DNA of 33,688 nt, from the NCBI GenBank assembly GCA_947574055.1, contig CANPIC010000033.1:1-33688 (forward strand), read 5' to 3'. A program made the position numbers and the translations under genes. Origin of the DNA: an uncultured bacterium. GTDB lineage: Bacteria > Bacillota > Clostridia > Lachnospirales > Lachnospiraceae. The notes below the pieces were generated by a model, which saw only the letters and a list, made by a program, of their open reading frames with translations, ran no database searches and was not told the DNA's origin. Shown here piece after piece: positions 8,019 to 16,234 of the stretch; position 1 is the stretch's first letter; every line of letters begins with the position of its first letter.

Positions 8019-8669
8019 ATGGGAAAGAGTGCAGGCAGCGTATCCATGATTGGCGGGGCAGACGGGCCTACCAGTATTTTTATTGTCGGCAAAGGTGGCA
8101 GGGTGAAACTCACAACACGCATACAGAATTATTTTCGACAAGGAAAAAGGAACAGGATAAAAAAGCGGATTACCGACAATTCACATACGTTGGAGGAAGT
8201 TGTGGAATTGCTGAAATGGGAGTACGGCGCTGAGGAGGTTTCACAGCAGTCTCATAATTATCGGGAACAGAAAAAGTATCTGAAGGCATCGCTTGTAATG
8301 CGTCACCGTCCGGATTTGCTGGGGGAATGGATGGATTTGCAACCGCCCACAACGGAAGATGTGGAAGCGATAAAAGTATTCTGCGAGCAGATGCAGGAAC
8401 GCAACAATAAGGCGGCAGAAATTGCAGAGGATATTTTTCCCATTGATTTTCACATATATGAGATGAAATGGGCAGAGAATGATCGTATGTGGATCGGAGT
8501 GGAAACTGTCTGGCAGGTACTTGATGGTTCGTGCAGTGGAGATCAGAAAACGATAAAAAAGAGGAAGAAACTGTTGAAAGAGATCTATCTGTATTATGGA
8601 GTCACTGCTGAAGATATCAAATATGAGACAGAAAGGTACAAGTCACTTTTAGCGATATTATGCTCATAG
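8019..8669 (+). CDS. Unknown protein with N-terminal IGGADGPTSIF motif
   Basis: A 216-residue protein. Residues ~11-22 read IGGADGPTSIFI, a motif best known from the beta subunit of Na+-translocating decarboxylases (OadB/GcdB), where the Asp lies in the membrane near the Na+ site. The rest of this protein has no membrane helices. It is a charged, basic then mixed helical sequence (IKKRITDNSHTLEEVVELLK; RHRPDLLGEWMDLQPPTTED; a Lys-rich stretch, then YLYYGVTAEDIKYETERYKS). So it is not a decarboxylase subunit, although automatic annotation may call it one. ATG 8019 has GGGAG eight bases upstream; an in-frame TTG at 7986 is less likely. It lies just after the dead radical SAM copy. The function is unknown. 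Confidence 0.7.
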   Translation: MGKSAGSVSMIGGADGPTSIFIVGKGGRVKLTTRIQNYFRQGKRNRIKKRITDNSHTLEEVVELLKWEYGAEEVSQQSHNYREQKKYLKASLVMRHRPDLLGEWMDLQPPTTEDVEAIKVFCEQMQERNNKAAEIAEDIFPIDFHIYEMKWAENDRMWIGVETVWQVLDGSCSGDQKTIKKRKKLLKEIYLYYGVTAEDIKYETERYKSLLAILCS

Positions 8670-8747
8670 GTACTGCGGACGGGCAAACCCTTCGGGATCT
8701 GGTGAGAGAGCGGTACAAATGATAAACTTGCAAAAGGGGGAGTTGAC

Positions 8748-9110
8748 ATGAAAAAGAATATTCTGTTACGGCTGGCAGTTTCAGCGGTGGTTATGCTGGG
8801 ATTTCCGTATCTGGCGGTTACTTATGTAGAAGGTGATGCGGGAATGGTGGTATGTCTTCTTTTGTTCTTTGCAGTGAATCCGCTATTCTTTTTGTGCATC
8901 GGGGCTGATGCGGCAAGAGACATCTGCCATTTATGGAGTGTTCCTGTGAGTTCTGCCGCGCTGTTCGTGGTGGGTGCCTGGGTATTTTTTGACAGGGGTG
9001 AGGCGGCATTTATTCTGTATGCGGTAGCGTATCTTGCTTTGGGAATGGCAGCTGTGCTGCTTACCATCTGGATCAGCAGGAGAGTGAAGAGGGCGGGTTT
9101 TCGGCCCTGA
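8748..9110 (+). CDS. Small membrane protein of unknown function
   Basis: A 120-residue protein with about four hydrophobic segments (residues ~7-26, 33-52, 65-82 and 88-110). It has a basic N-terminus (MKKN) and a basic C-terminal tail (SRRVKRAGFRP), which suggests both ends lie in the cytoplasm. ATG 8748 is preceded by GGGGGAG at a seven-base distance. No family is recognised and no catalytic motif is visible. It sits between the IGGADGPTSIF protein and the Res gene; the latter has its own likely promoter, so a functional link is not indicated. Confidence 0.65.
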   Translation: MKKNILLRLAVSAVVMLGFPYLAVTYVEGDAGMVVCLLLFFAVNPLFFLCIGADAARDICHLWSVPVSSAALFVVGAWVFFDRGEAAFILYAVAYLALGMAAVLLTIWISRRVKRAGFRP

Positions 9111-9137
9111 CGTGTAAAAAGCGGGCAGAAATTTGTA

Positions 9138-9166
9138 TTGCTAGATAGGATAGTGGATGTTATGAT
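9138..9166 (+). promoter_or_regulatory. Likely promoter of the Res gene
   Basis: TTGCTA at 9138-9143, a 17-base spacer and TATGAT at 9161-9166 form a plausible sigma-A promoter 55 bases before the Res start codon. Confidence 0.45.
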
Positions 9167-9221
9167 GGTGCAGAAGAAAAACCGGGCGCATGGATAAGAA
9201 CGCGGGCAGGAGGTGGACAGG

Positions 9222-12200
9222 ATGAAGCTGCAGTTCAAGCACCAGAAATTTCAGGCGGATGCCGCTAAAGCAGTGGTGGATGTGTTTGCCGGACAGCCCT
9301 GTCTGACGCCGACTTACAGAATGGATCAGGGAAGCGGGTATGATCAGCATACAATGACAGAAGAAGAGGATTTTACCGGCTGGAGCAATCAAAAACTTGT
9401 GCCGGAATTAACAGATGCCGTTTTGTTGACGCATATTCAGAGAATACAGCAAAGGAATCAGATCACACCCTCGTCCGAGCTCGCCGGCAGGTATAACCTG
9501 ACCATCGAGATGGAAACCGGGGTGGGTAAGACATATACGTACTGTAAGACTATATATGAACTGAATAAGCACTATGGCTGGAGCAAGTTTATTATTGTGG
9601 TGCCCAGCGTTGCCATTCGGGAAGGGGTTTATCAATCATTACAGATCACGCAGGAGCATTTTGGCGAAGAGTACGGAAAGAAGATCAGCTTTTTTATCTA
9701 CAATTCCTCCTGCCTTGCGCAAATCGACCGTTTTGTCTCGGACAGTTCTCTCCATGTGATGATTATCAATGCGCAGGCCTTTAATGCCAGGGGCGAGGAG
9801 GCGCGGAGGATTTACAGGAAGCTGGATACATTTCGTTCCCGCAGGCCCATTGATATGATTGCCGGCACCAATCCGATTTTGATTATAGACGAGCCACAGA
9901 GTGTGGAGGGCAGGCAGACCAGGGAAAGGCTGAAAGAGTTCCGGCCCCTGTTTACGCTCCGCTATTCCGCCACGCACAAAGCGGACAGCATGTATAATAT
10001 AGTCTATCGTCTGGATGCTCTGGAAGCATATCATAAAAAGCTGGTAAAAAAGATCGCAGTGAAAGGGATCAGCGAAGCCGGCAGTGCGGCCGTAGACAGC
10101 TATGTGTATCTGCAGGGTATTAACCTTTCCGGCTCGGCGCCTACTGCCACCCTGCAGTTTGACTGTCAGACAAAATCCGGTATCATAAAAAAAGTGACAC
10201 GGATTGCAGGGGAGCGCTACAATCTTTATGACCATTCCGGAGGGCTGGAGGAGTACAGAGAAGGATTTGTAATCACGCGTATTGACGGCAGACATGACTC
10301 GGTTGAGTTCCTGAACGGGCTCAGGATTTATGCCGGTGATATCCTCGGCAGGGTCAGCCAGATGCAGATGCGGAGACTGCAGATCCGGGAGACGATTCTT
10401 TCTCATCTGGAGAGGGAAAGAATGTTGTTTCAGAAAGGGATTAAAGTATTGTCGCTGTTCTTTATTGATGAGGTGGATCATTACAGAAAGTACGATGCGG
10501 CAGGGCAGGCGCACAATGGCATATTTGCAGATATGTTTGAGGAAGAATACCAGGATATTATGGCCGCTATGCAAAAGGGCATGGATGTATCCTATGAGAA
10601 TTATCTTGCCAGGATACCGGTAGCATCTACCCATGCAGGGTATTTTTCTGTTGACAGGAGAGGACGGATGATCAACAGTAAGCTGGCGGATAAGAAAGAA
10701 AAAGTTTCAGATGATATGGAAGCGTATGATCTGATTATGAAAAACAAAGAATTGCTGCTGGACATTGATCCGGAGCGATCCCCTGTACGTTTTCTCTTTT
10801 CTCATTCTGCGCTGCGCGAGGGATGGGATAATCCCAATGTCTTTCAGATCTGTACCTTAAAGCAGAGCAGCAGTGAAATGCGCAGGCGGCAGGAAGTGGG
10901 GAGAGGGCTTCGCCTTTGTGTGAATCAGAACGGTGAGAGGATGGACGCGGCAGTCCTTGGCGATGCTGTGCATCATGTTAACCTGCTGACCATTATTGCC
11001 AGTGAGAGCTATGAATCTTTTGCCAGGAGTTTACAGACTGAGATGGCGGAAGCGGTTGCAGACAGACCATGTGTGGTCAGGGAAGCGTTTTTTTGCGGAA
11101 AAGTAATCAGGGACAATGAGGGGAGGGAACGGGTCATCGACCCTGACATGGCCAGGGCAATCCATGTGGGTCTGATCCGCAGTGGCTATCTTGATCAGAC
11201 ATATGCGCTGACAGAGCGGTATTATGAGGCGAAAGCAAATCATAACATCCACATAGCAACTGAGGCAGCGGGCTGCGAACAGGCAGTGATTGCCCTGCTG
11301 GACTGCGTTGGTGCCCCCGGGAACATACAGCCGGAGAATGCCCGCAGCTGTAATGTGGAACTTAGAGTCGACAGGGACAAACTGGCCATGCCTGCATTTA
11401 GAGCCTTATGGGAGAAGATCCGTTCCCAATCAGTATACAGGGTACGGTTTGATCCGGATGAACTGGTCTGCAGGGCAATCAATGCACTGGATCATCGGCT
11501 CAGGGTATCCGGCGTTTCTTTTATGGTTGAGAGCGGTGTTATGCATGACATGGCTTCCCGGGAAACGTTGGCGGCCGGCGTCTCTTTTGAGCGGCATTCC
11601 ACTGCTTCTTATGATGCGGCGAAGCAGACAAATGCCGGATATGGTGTGAAATATGATCTCGTAGGAAAGCTGGTAGAGGAAACCGCACTGACAAGGAAGG
11701 CGGTTGTCCGTATCCTGAAAGGCATCCGTCCGTCCGTGTTTGCCCAGTTTCAGGACAACCCGCAGGAGTTTGTCACAAAGGCGGCGCGGCTGATGAACGA
11801 AGAGAAGGCGGCAGTGATCATGCAACAGATCACATATGAGGCTGTGGACGCGCAGTATGGAACCGATCTGTTTACAGAGTCTGTGAGCAAAGGAAAACTG
11901 GGTGTCAATGTGATGAAAGTAAAGAAGCATCTGTATGATCATCTGCGATATGATTCCGAGACGGAAAAGAAATTTGCAGAATTATTGGATACGGATGAGA
12001 ATGTCGCTGTTTACGTAAAATTGCCGGCTGGATTTTATATTTCGACCCCGGTGGGACATTATACACCGGATTGGGCGATTGCCTTCCAGGAAGGGGCTGG
12101 AAAGCAGAGCTATTTTGTTGCCGAAACAAAGGGGGCAATGGCCCCCCTGCAGCTTCGCGGCATAGAAGCGGTTAAAATCCATTGTGCCCGGGAACATTTC

Positions 12201-12287
12201 AAAGCGATCAGCCAGGGCGAAGTAAGCTATGGTGTGACAGACAGCTATCAATCCCTGCTTGCTCTGCTGAGAGGCAAAAGCATTTAG
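9222..12287 (+). CDS. Type III restriction enzyme Res subunit (no Mod partner seen)
   Basis: A 1,021-residue DNA-translocating nuclease subunit. The helicase part has Walker A METGVGKT at residues 97-104, motif II DEPQ at ~223-226, the YSATH motif III at ~248-252, and the motif VI text MRRRQEVGRGLRL. The C-terminus holds the endonuclease motif PDWAIAF (PD at ~949) with AETKG (E968, K970), the PD-ExK site typical of type III Res proteins. All key residues are present, so the protein looks intact. ATG 9222 has AGGAGG eight bases upstream; a GTG at 9213 overlaps that ribosome site. Type III systems normally encode a Mod methyltransferase next door. None lies in the window. The gene end overlaps the convergent Fe-S membrane gene by four bases. 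Confidence 0.88.
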   Translation: MKLQFKHQKFQADAAKAVVDVFAGQPCLTPTYRMDQGSGYDQHTMTEEEDFTGWSNQKLVPELTDAVLLTHIQRIQQRNQITPSSELAGRYNLTIEMETGVGKTYTYCKTIYELNKHYGWSKFIIVVPSVAIREGVYQSLQITQEHFGEEYGKKISFFIYNSSCLAQIDRFVSDSSLHVMIINAQAFNARGEEARRIYRKLDTFRSRRPIDMIAGTNPILIIDEPQSVEGRQTRERLKEFRPLFTLRYSATHKADSMYNIVYRLDALEAYHKKLVKKIAVKGISEAGSAAVDSYVYLQGINLSGSAPTATLQFDCQTKSGIIKKVTRIAGERYNLYDHSGGLEEYREGFVITRIDGRHDSVEFLNGLRIYAGDILGRVSQMQMRRLQIRETILSHLERERMLFQKGIKVLSLFFIDEVDHYRKYDAAGQAHNGIFADMFEEEYQDIMAAMQKGMDVSYENYLARIPVASTHAGYFSVDRRGRMINSKLADKKEKVSDDMEAYDLIMKNKELLLDIDPERSPVRFLFSHSALREGWDNPNVFQICTLKQSSSEMRRRQEVGRGLRLCVNQNGERMDAAVLGDAVHHVNLLTIIASESYESFARSLQTEMAEAVADRPCVVREAFFCGKVIRDNEGRERVIDPDMARAIHVGLIRSGYLDQTYALTERYYEAKANHNIHIATEAAGCEQAVIALLDCVGAPGNIQPENARSCNVELRVDRDKLAMPAFRALWEKIRSQSVYRVRFDPDELVCRAINALDHRLRVSGVSFMVESGVMHDMASRETLAAGVSFERHSTASYDAAKQTNAGYGVKYDLVGKLVEETALTRKAVVRILKGIRPSVFAQFQDNPQEFVTKAARLMNEEKAAVIMQQITYEAVDAQYGTDLFTESVSKGKLGVNVMKVKKHLYDHLRYDSETEKKFAELLDTDENVAVYVKLPAGFYISTPVGHYTPDWAIAFQEGAGKQSYFVAETKGAMAPLQLRGIEAVKIHCAREHFKAISQGEVSYGVTDSYQSLLALLRGKSI

Positions 12288-12871
12288 TCTGCCGTGTGGG
12301 AAGCGCTGTTTCTCGCTTTGCATATAAGCTGAGTCATCGTTCCCATCGGGCAGTATACGCACCAGGAACGGGGCTTACATAAGAGCATCGTGAGAAAGCC
12401 CAGCACCGTCGAGGTAAGCATCACACTGTAGAATCCAAAGGCAAATGCTGCGACACCGTCAGAAAACAGGGTGCCGTGATACGCCCAGTGCCAGGGCAGC
12501 TTGAAAGTCCAGAGCAGTGTGACGACTGTCTGCAGACTGCGGGCTCCGGAAAATACTAACCAGGTATTCCACAGCATAAGGAAAAACATCAAAAAGAAAA
12601 AGCACAAAAATCCATATCTGAAATAGTTTGCCTTCATCCAGCGGGGGATATCTTTTTGCCGGGAAAGCCCGAATCTGCCGCCCACCAGAGAAAACAACTG
12701 TCCCCTGCCGCAGTACCTGTTACAATATGCCTTATTGCCTTTGACAATGGCTATGATCAGCGGGATAAAAAAGCAGAGAAGCCCCAGCCATGCAAATAAA
12801 ATATTGAAAAATCCAAGGATCAGATAGGTAAGGGAAACGATCCATAAGTAATCATACCATTTCTTTTTCAT
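12284..12871 (-). CDS. 4Fe-4S membrane protein (NapH/YccM-like)
   Basis: A 195-residue membrane protein with about four to five hydrophobic segments. It carries two cysteine motifs typical of the NapH/CcoG-like Fer4_5 family: CNRYCGRGQLF at ~50-60 and CVYCPMGTMTQLICK near the C-terminus. Such proteins pass electrons between quinols and soluble ferredoxin-like partners. ATG at 12869-12871 overlaps the stop of the ferredoxin gene (ATGA), with GGAGG about ten bases upstream. The frame extends further upstream, but that part is a shadow of the ferredoxin gene. Its stop overlaps the stop of the Res gene from the other strand. The redox partner beyond the ferredoxin is unknown. Confidence 0.82.
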   Translation of the reverse strand: MKKKWYDYLWIVSLTYLILGFFNILFAWLGLLCFFIPLIIAIVKGNKAYCNRYCGRGQLFSLVGGRFGLSRQKDIPRWMKANYFRYGFLCFFFLMFFLMLWNTWLVFSGARSLQTVVTLLWTFKLPWHWAYHGTLFSDGVAAFAFGFYSVMLTSTVLGFLTMLLCKPRSWCVYCPMGTMTQLICKARNSASHTAD

Positions 12872-13065
12872 GACTCTGCCACCTCCAGAGTGATAACGCT
12901 TGCCGGACATTCTTTGACACATCTTCCGCATCCCACACATAGTTCTGTATTGATTCTGGCATGGATGCCATCCGGGACAGAGATTGCCTTTCGCGGACAA
13001 ACTTTCAGACAGCATCCACAGGCAACGCAGTCCCGGACTGCAACCACGGCTTTTCTTTTCATCAT
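12868..13065 (-). CDS. 2[4Fe-4S] ferredoxin
   Basis: A 65-residue bacterial ferredoxin with two CxxCxxCxxxCP motifs, CVACGCCLKVCP and CVGCGRCVKECP, each binding one [4Fe-4S] cluster for low-potential electron transfer. Two ATG codons stand in tandem at the start; the first, at 13063-13065, has AAAGGAG seven bases before it. It overlaps the membrane Fe-S gene by four bases, so the two are translationally coupled and probably form one electron-transfer unit. It lies 43 bases downstream of the LacI gene on the same strand and may be read through from it. Confidence 0.88.
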   Translation of the reverse strand: MMKRKAVVAVRDCVACGCCLKVCPRKAISVPDGIHARINTELCVGCGRCVKECPASVITLEVAES

Positions 13066-13108
13066 CTGCTTGCTCCTTTCTGTTGTTTTATGATTGTTTC
13101 TTTGCCTG

Positions 13109-14110
13109 TCAGGTCGTTTCCCGTATGATCAGTTCCGGTTTGAGGAAAACATTATGTGTAATGGAATGATCTTTGCTGCGGATGGCATCCAGCATCAGAT
13201 CCACACCAATCTGCGCCATCTTTTCAACAGGAGGTGCCAGAGTCGTCAGACGCCGCGGCAGAAAGTCGCCGGCCCGGCCGTTGTCATTGCCGATGATTGC
13301 AATGTCTTCGGGGATGCGCAGGCCTGCTTCGCAGACAGCGCGCATGGCGCCGATGGCGATATCATCATAGCCGGCCAGATAGGCAGTGGGCCGTTTGGAA
13401 AGGGAGAGAAAATACTTCATACCCTCGTAGCCGGCCGGTTCAAATCGCATTGTCGGATGTGTAAAGGTGGGGTGATCGTCCGGACGCAGCCCGCATCTGC
13501 GCAGAGCATCGCGGAAAAAGTCTTCCCGCAGCGTTTCTTTGATGATGTAATCACCCAGATAACCTATGGACTGATGCCCCTTATGTAAGAGATACTGTAT
13601 GGATTCCACCATGCCGGACGTGTCATCCACATTGATCTGACTGCAGACAGCACCGGGCTGCCGGGCATCAAGTGCGATCAGGGGAATATGGTTGCTGTTT
13701 AATAAGACCTGATACCGGGAAAGGCGGTCTGTATCCACAGTACAGGATAAAAAGACACCGTCTATATTATAATTGATAAATGTTTCCAGGATTTTCTGCT
13801 CGTTGTCGGGCTGATACTGCGTGTTGGAGATCAGCAGATAATAATCGTGTTTCTGCAAAGATATTTCCAGCGTATTGATCATTTTAGAGAAGTAATCACT
13901 GTTTGTTTCAGGGACGATGATCCCTATCATATGGGAACTTTTCCCGGCCAGAATCCTTGCGTTGGCATTGGGGATATAGTTCAATTCTTTTGCGATACGT
14001 CTGATGTTTTCCTTTGTTCCCTCAGAAATATTACCGATTCCGTTCAGGGCCCTTGAAGCAGTCGATATATTGACACCGGCTTTTTTTGCCACATCTTTTA
14101 AAGTTGCCAT
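13109..14110 (-). CDS. LacI-family transcription regulator
   Basis: A 333-residue sugar-responsive repressor. Residues 1-~55 are the LacI HTH and hinge (TLKDVAKKAGVNISTASRAL; then LNYIPNANARILAGK). The remainder is a periplasmic-binding-protein-like sensor domain (IGIIVPETNSDYFSKMINTL; YLAGYDDIAIGAMRA). ATG at 14108-14110 has GAGGGGG upstream; the longer frame to 14215 has no ribosome site and would put residues before the HTH. It is divergent from the SGNH/ribose-type ABC operon, with a palindromic operator candidate between them, so it probably represses that operon until the imported sugar or a derivative appears. Confidence 0.92.
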   Translation of the reverse strand: MATLKDVAKKAGVNISTASRALNGIGNISEGTKENIRRIAKELNYIPNANARILAGKSSHMIGIIVPETNSDYFSKMINTLEISLQKHDYYLLISNTQYQPDNEQKILETFINYNIDGVFLSCTVDTDRLSRYQVLLNSNHIPLIALDARQPGAVCSQINVDDTSGMVESIQYLLHKGHQSIGYLGDYIIKETLREDFFRDALRRCGLRPDDHPTFTHPTMRFEPAGYEGMKYFLSLSKRPTAYLAGYDDIAIGAMRAVCEAGLRIPEDIAIIGNDNGRAGDFLPRRLTTLAPPVEKMAQIGVDLMLDAIRSKDHSITHNVFLKPELIIRETT

Positions 14111-14271
14111 AAAAACCCCCTCATTTATATGGAGACTTGACAGGCATGAGCAAAACTTGACCCGTCGGAAGGGTAACAGATAAACGGAATCCGCAAGACG
14201 GGGTGCTCTGCCCATTTCTATAGAGCCATTATATAATAATACAGAACAAAAAGAAATATGTTTTCAAAAAA

Positions 14272-14293
14272 ACAATGCAAGCGCTTGTGTTAA
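14272..14293. promoter_or_regulatory. LacI-family or CcpA-like operator
   Basis: The 315-base divergent spacer (14111-14425) holds the perfect palindrome CAAGCGCTTG at 14278-14287, inside TGCAAGCGCTTGTG. A central CG within a GCGC core is typical of LacI/GalR-family operators and resembles a catabolite-response (cre) box, with a mismatch at its 3' end. On the minus strand a TATAAT (plus 14228-14233) could serve lacI. The rest of the spacer is A+T-rich with no other clear structure. Confidence 0.65.
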
Positions 14294-14359
14294 TTATACA
14301 AATACGGCGGTTAAATATTGGTTAAAATAATCAAAAATATGCAAAATAAAATTGATATA

Positions 14360-14388
14360 TTGACTTAATTGTTCAAATATGATAGAAA
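14360..14388 (+). promoter_or_regulatory. Tentative promoter of the ABC operon
   Basis: TTGACT at 14360-14365 with a 17-base spacer gives TAGAAA at 14383-14388, 37 bases before the SGNH start codon. The -35 is good and the -10 is weak. It lies downstream of the operator palindrome. Confidence 0.35.
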
Positions 14389-14425
14389 TATAGTCAGGAA
14401 AGCGGTTGCATAACAGGAGGGAAAA

Positions 14426-15235
14426 ATGGATTTAACATTACAATCTGAATTGTATAATAACATCAAATTTAACATGCAGAAACTGATTCTTGACGTCCCG
14501 GAGAACGATGCCTTTTGGCTGAGCCGTATTTTTGGCGCAAAAGAAGAAGAGGTTGCGAAACTGTTGCATGATTTTGAGAAGGCGGCAGGGCAGCAGGCCC
14601 AGGAGATCAGAAAAGGCAGGGAGATTCCTGTCATAGAAAAGGGAAAAAAAATAGCGTTTATCGGCGATTCGATCACAAGTGACAGGGAGAGTTACTTCAA
14701 CATCATCAGAAAGTTGTTTGAAAACGAAGAGAAACTGGTCTGGATTGATGCGGCAATATCAGGAGATAAGAGCGATGATGCAAAAATGAAACTGAATGAG
14801 AGAGCCATGAATTATCAGCCGGATATTGCACATATTCTGATCGGCACCAATGATATGCGGGAGAACATGGATGAGGATGGGGAAAGCTGTCTCAGCCTTG
14901 CAGAATACAGGAAAAATCTCGAGTACATAGTGAAAAGGCTGCAAAAAGCAGGTGTGATTCCCATTTTGTCTACCATATCCCCGGTACTTGTGGAAGGTAT
15001 CGGAAAGCGCTTTCCGGATGATCACTGGACCTACCATGAGGCCAATATAGAGGCGGTGAATAACATCATCGAAGAGGTGGCGCAGACATTCGGCGCAAGA
15101 TTCAATGACATGCGTCATGTGTATTGCCAATATCAGGCGCAAGACATTTTGCTACAGGACGGGCTGCACCTGAACGCGAAAGGACAAAGACTTCTGGCGG
15201 AGCATGTTTTGACAGTGCTTTGTGAATATTTATAA
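14426..15235 (+). CDS. SGNH/GDSL hydrolase (cytoplasmic esterase)
   Basis: A 269-residue protein whose SGNH hydrolase domain starts at ~75, after a helical N-terminal region. Block I is FIGDSIT with nucleophile S82. Block III is GTNDMREN. Block V is DGLHLNAKG, with the catalytic Asp-x-x-His pair. Such enzymes cleave ester groups, often acetyl groups on sugars. There is no signal peptide, so it should act in the cytoplasm. ATG 14426 has AGGAGGG upstream. It is the first gene of the LacI-controlled operon and is followed 18 bases later by the permease. That suggests it removes acyl groups from the sugar the transporter imports. The substrate is unproven. Confidence 0.85.
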   Translation: MDLTLQSELYNNIKFNMQKLILDVPENDAFWLSRIFGAKEEEVAKLLHDFEKAAGQQAQEIRKGREIPVIEKGKKIAFIGDSITSDRESYFNIIRKLFENEEKLVWIDAAISGDKSDDAKMKLNERAMNYQPDIAHILIGTNDMRENMDEDGESCLSLAEYRKNLEYIVKRLQKAGVIPILSTISPVLVEGIGKRFPDDHWTYHEANIEAVNNIIEEVAQTFGARFNDMRHVYCQYQAQDILLQDGLHLNAKGQRLLAEHVLTVLCEYL

Positions 15236-15253
15236 CAAGAAAGGGGAATGGAG

Positions 15254-16216
15254 ATGGAAGGTAAACATACAAATTTTTTCAAAACGGCATGGAAAGCCAA
15301 GGAAATGGGAATCTTACTTATCCTGATTCTGCTTTCTGTTTTGATCCAGGTGAAAAATCCCATTTTTTTCACGTTCAGTAATCTGATGGATATAGGCAGA
15401 AATACTTCTTATACGTTGATCATTGCCATCGGCATGACATTTGTCCTGATTGCCAAAGGGCTTGATCTGTCGGTTGGTTCACTGCTGGCAATCTGCGGCC
15501 TGATCAGTGCGCTGGGGATGCAAAACGGACTTCCGGTCCTCCTTTCCGTGCTGCTGGGGCTTGCAGCCGGGGCGGTATTGGGACTTTTTAATGCACTGTG
15601 CATCGTAAAACTGAAGATACCAGCCATGATTGCGACACTGGGAACCATGTATATGGCAAGAGGTCTGGTGCTCGTGATTACCAAGGGACAGGCGGTTTAC
15701 CCGCTGCCGGATTCCTTCTCCGAGTTTGGAAAAGGCAGTCTCCTGGGGATTCCCAATGTGGTATTGCTGGCCGTCCTGCTGGCGATTGCCGCTCATATCA
15801 TTCTTACAAGGACGACTTACGGAAGAAAGGTATATGCCATCGGCGGGAATGCGGAAACGGCAGGTTTTGCCGGAATCAATGTGCCGAGGATTACAGCCAG
15901 TGTCTACGTGCTCAGTGGTATGATGGCAGCACTCTCCGGTATCATGACAGCGGCAAGAATGGGGTCCGGTCAGCCGAGCGTAGGGGATGGGACAGAGATG
16001 ACAGTCATAACGGCGGTGATTATCGGTGGAACGAGTCTGAACGGAGGCGCCGGTACGATGCTGGGAACAGTTCTGGGCGCACTTTTGATGAACGTGTTAT
16101 CCAGTGGTATGAATCTGGTAGGGGTATCCGCTTACTGGCAGAAATTTGTGATGGGGCTTATTATCATCGTCGCGGTGGGACTGGATCAATATCAGCGCAG
16201 CAAACGCAGAGCCTGA
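15254..16216 (+). CDS. Ribose-type sugar ABC transporter permease
   Basis: A 320-residue membrane protein of the RbsC/BPD_transp_2 family, with about nine to ten hydrophobic segments. The family text is clear: AKGLDLSVGSLLAICG, VKLKIPAMIATLGTMYMARG, and GGTSLNGGAGTMLGTVLGAL. It forms the membrane channel of the importer with the ATPase and binding protein that follow. ATG 15254 has AAAGGGG at an eight-base distance; an ATG at 15248 is in frame but too close to that site. The ATPase gene starts 18 bases downstream. Confidence 0.92.
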   Translation: MEGKHTNFFKTAWKAKEMGILLILILLSVLIQVKNPIFFTFSNLMDIGRNTSYTLIIAIGMTFVLIAKGLDLSVGSLLAICGLISALGMQNGLPVLLSVLLGLAAGAVLGLFNALCIVKLKIPAMIATLGTMYMARGLVLVITKGQAVYPLPDSFSEFGKGSLLGIPNVVLLAVLLAIAAHIILTRTTYGRKVYAIGGNAETAGFAGINVPRITASVYVLSGMMAALSGIMTAARMGSGQPSVGDGTEMTVITAVIIGGTSLNGGAGTMLGTVLGALLMNVLSSGMNLVGVSAYWQKFVMGLIIIVAVGLDQYQRSKRRA

Positions 16217-16234
16217 CAGTGGAGGCATATAACT

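Noticed and set aside
8661..8723. A 20-codon frame reading MLIGTADGQTLRDLVRERYK across the end of the IGGADGPTSIF gene
   Set aside because: It looks like the tail of some coding sequence but is too short and has no ribosome site.
12872..13015. A longer N-terminus for the Fe-S membrane protein
   Set aside because: This part is out of frame within the ferredoxin gene; the ATGA overlap with its own GGAGG is the better start.
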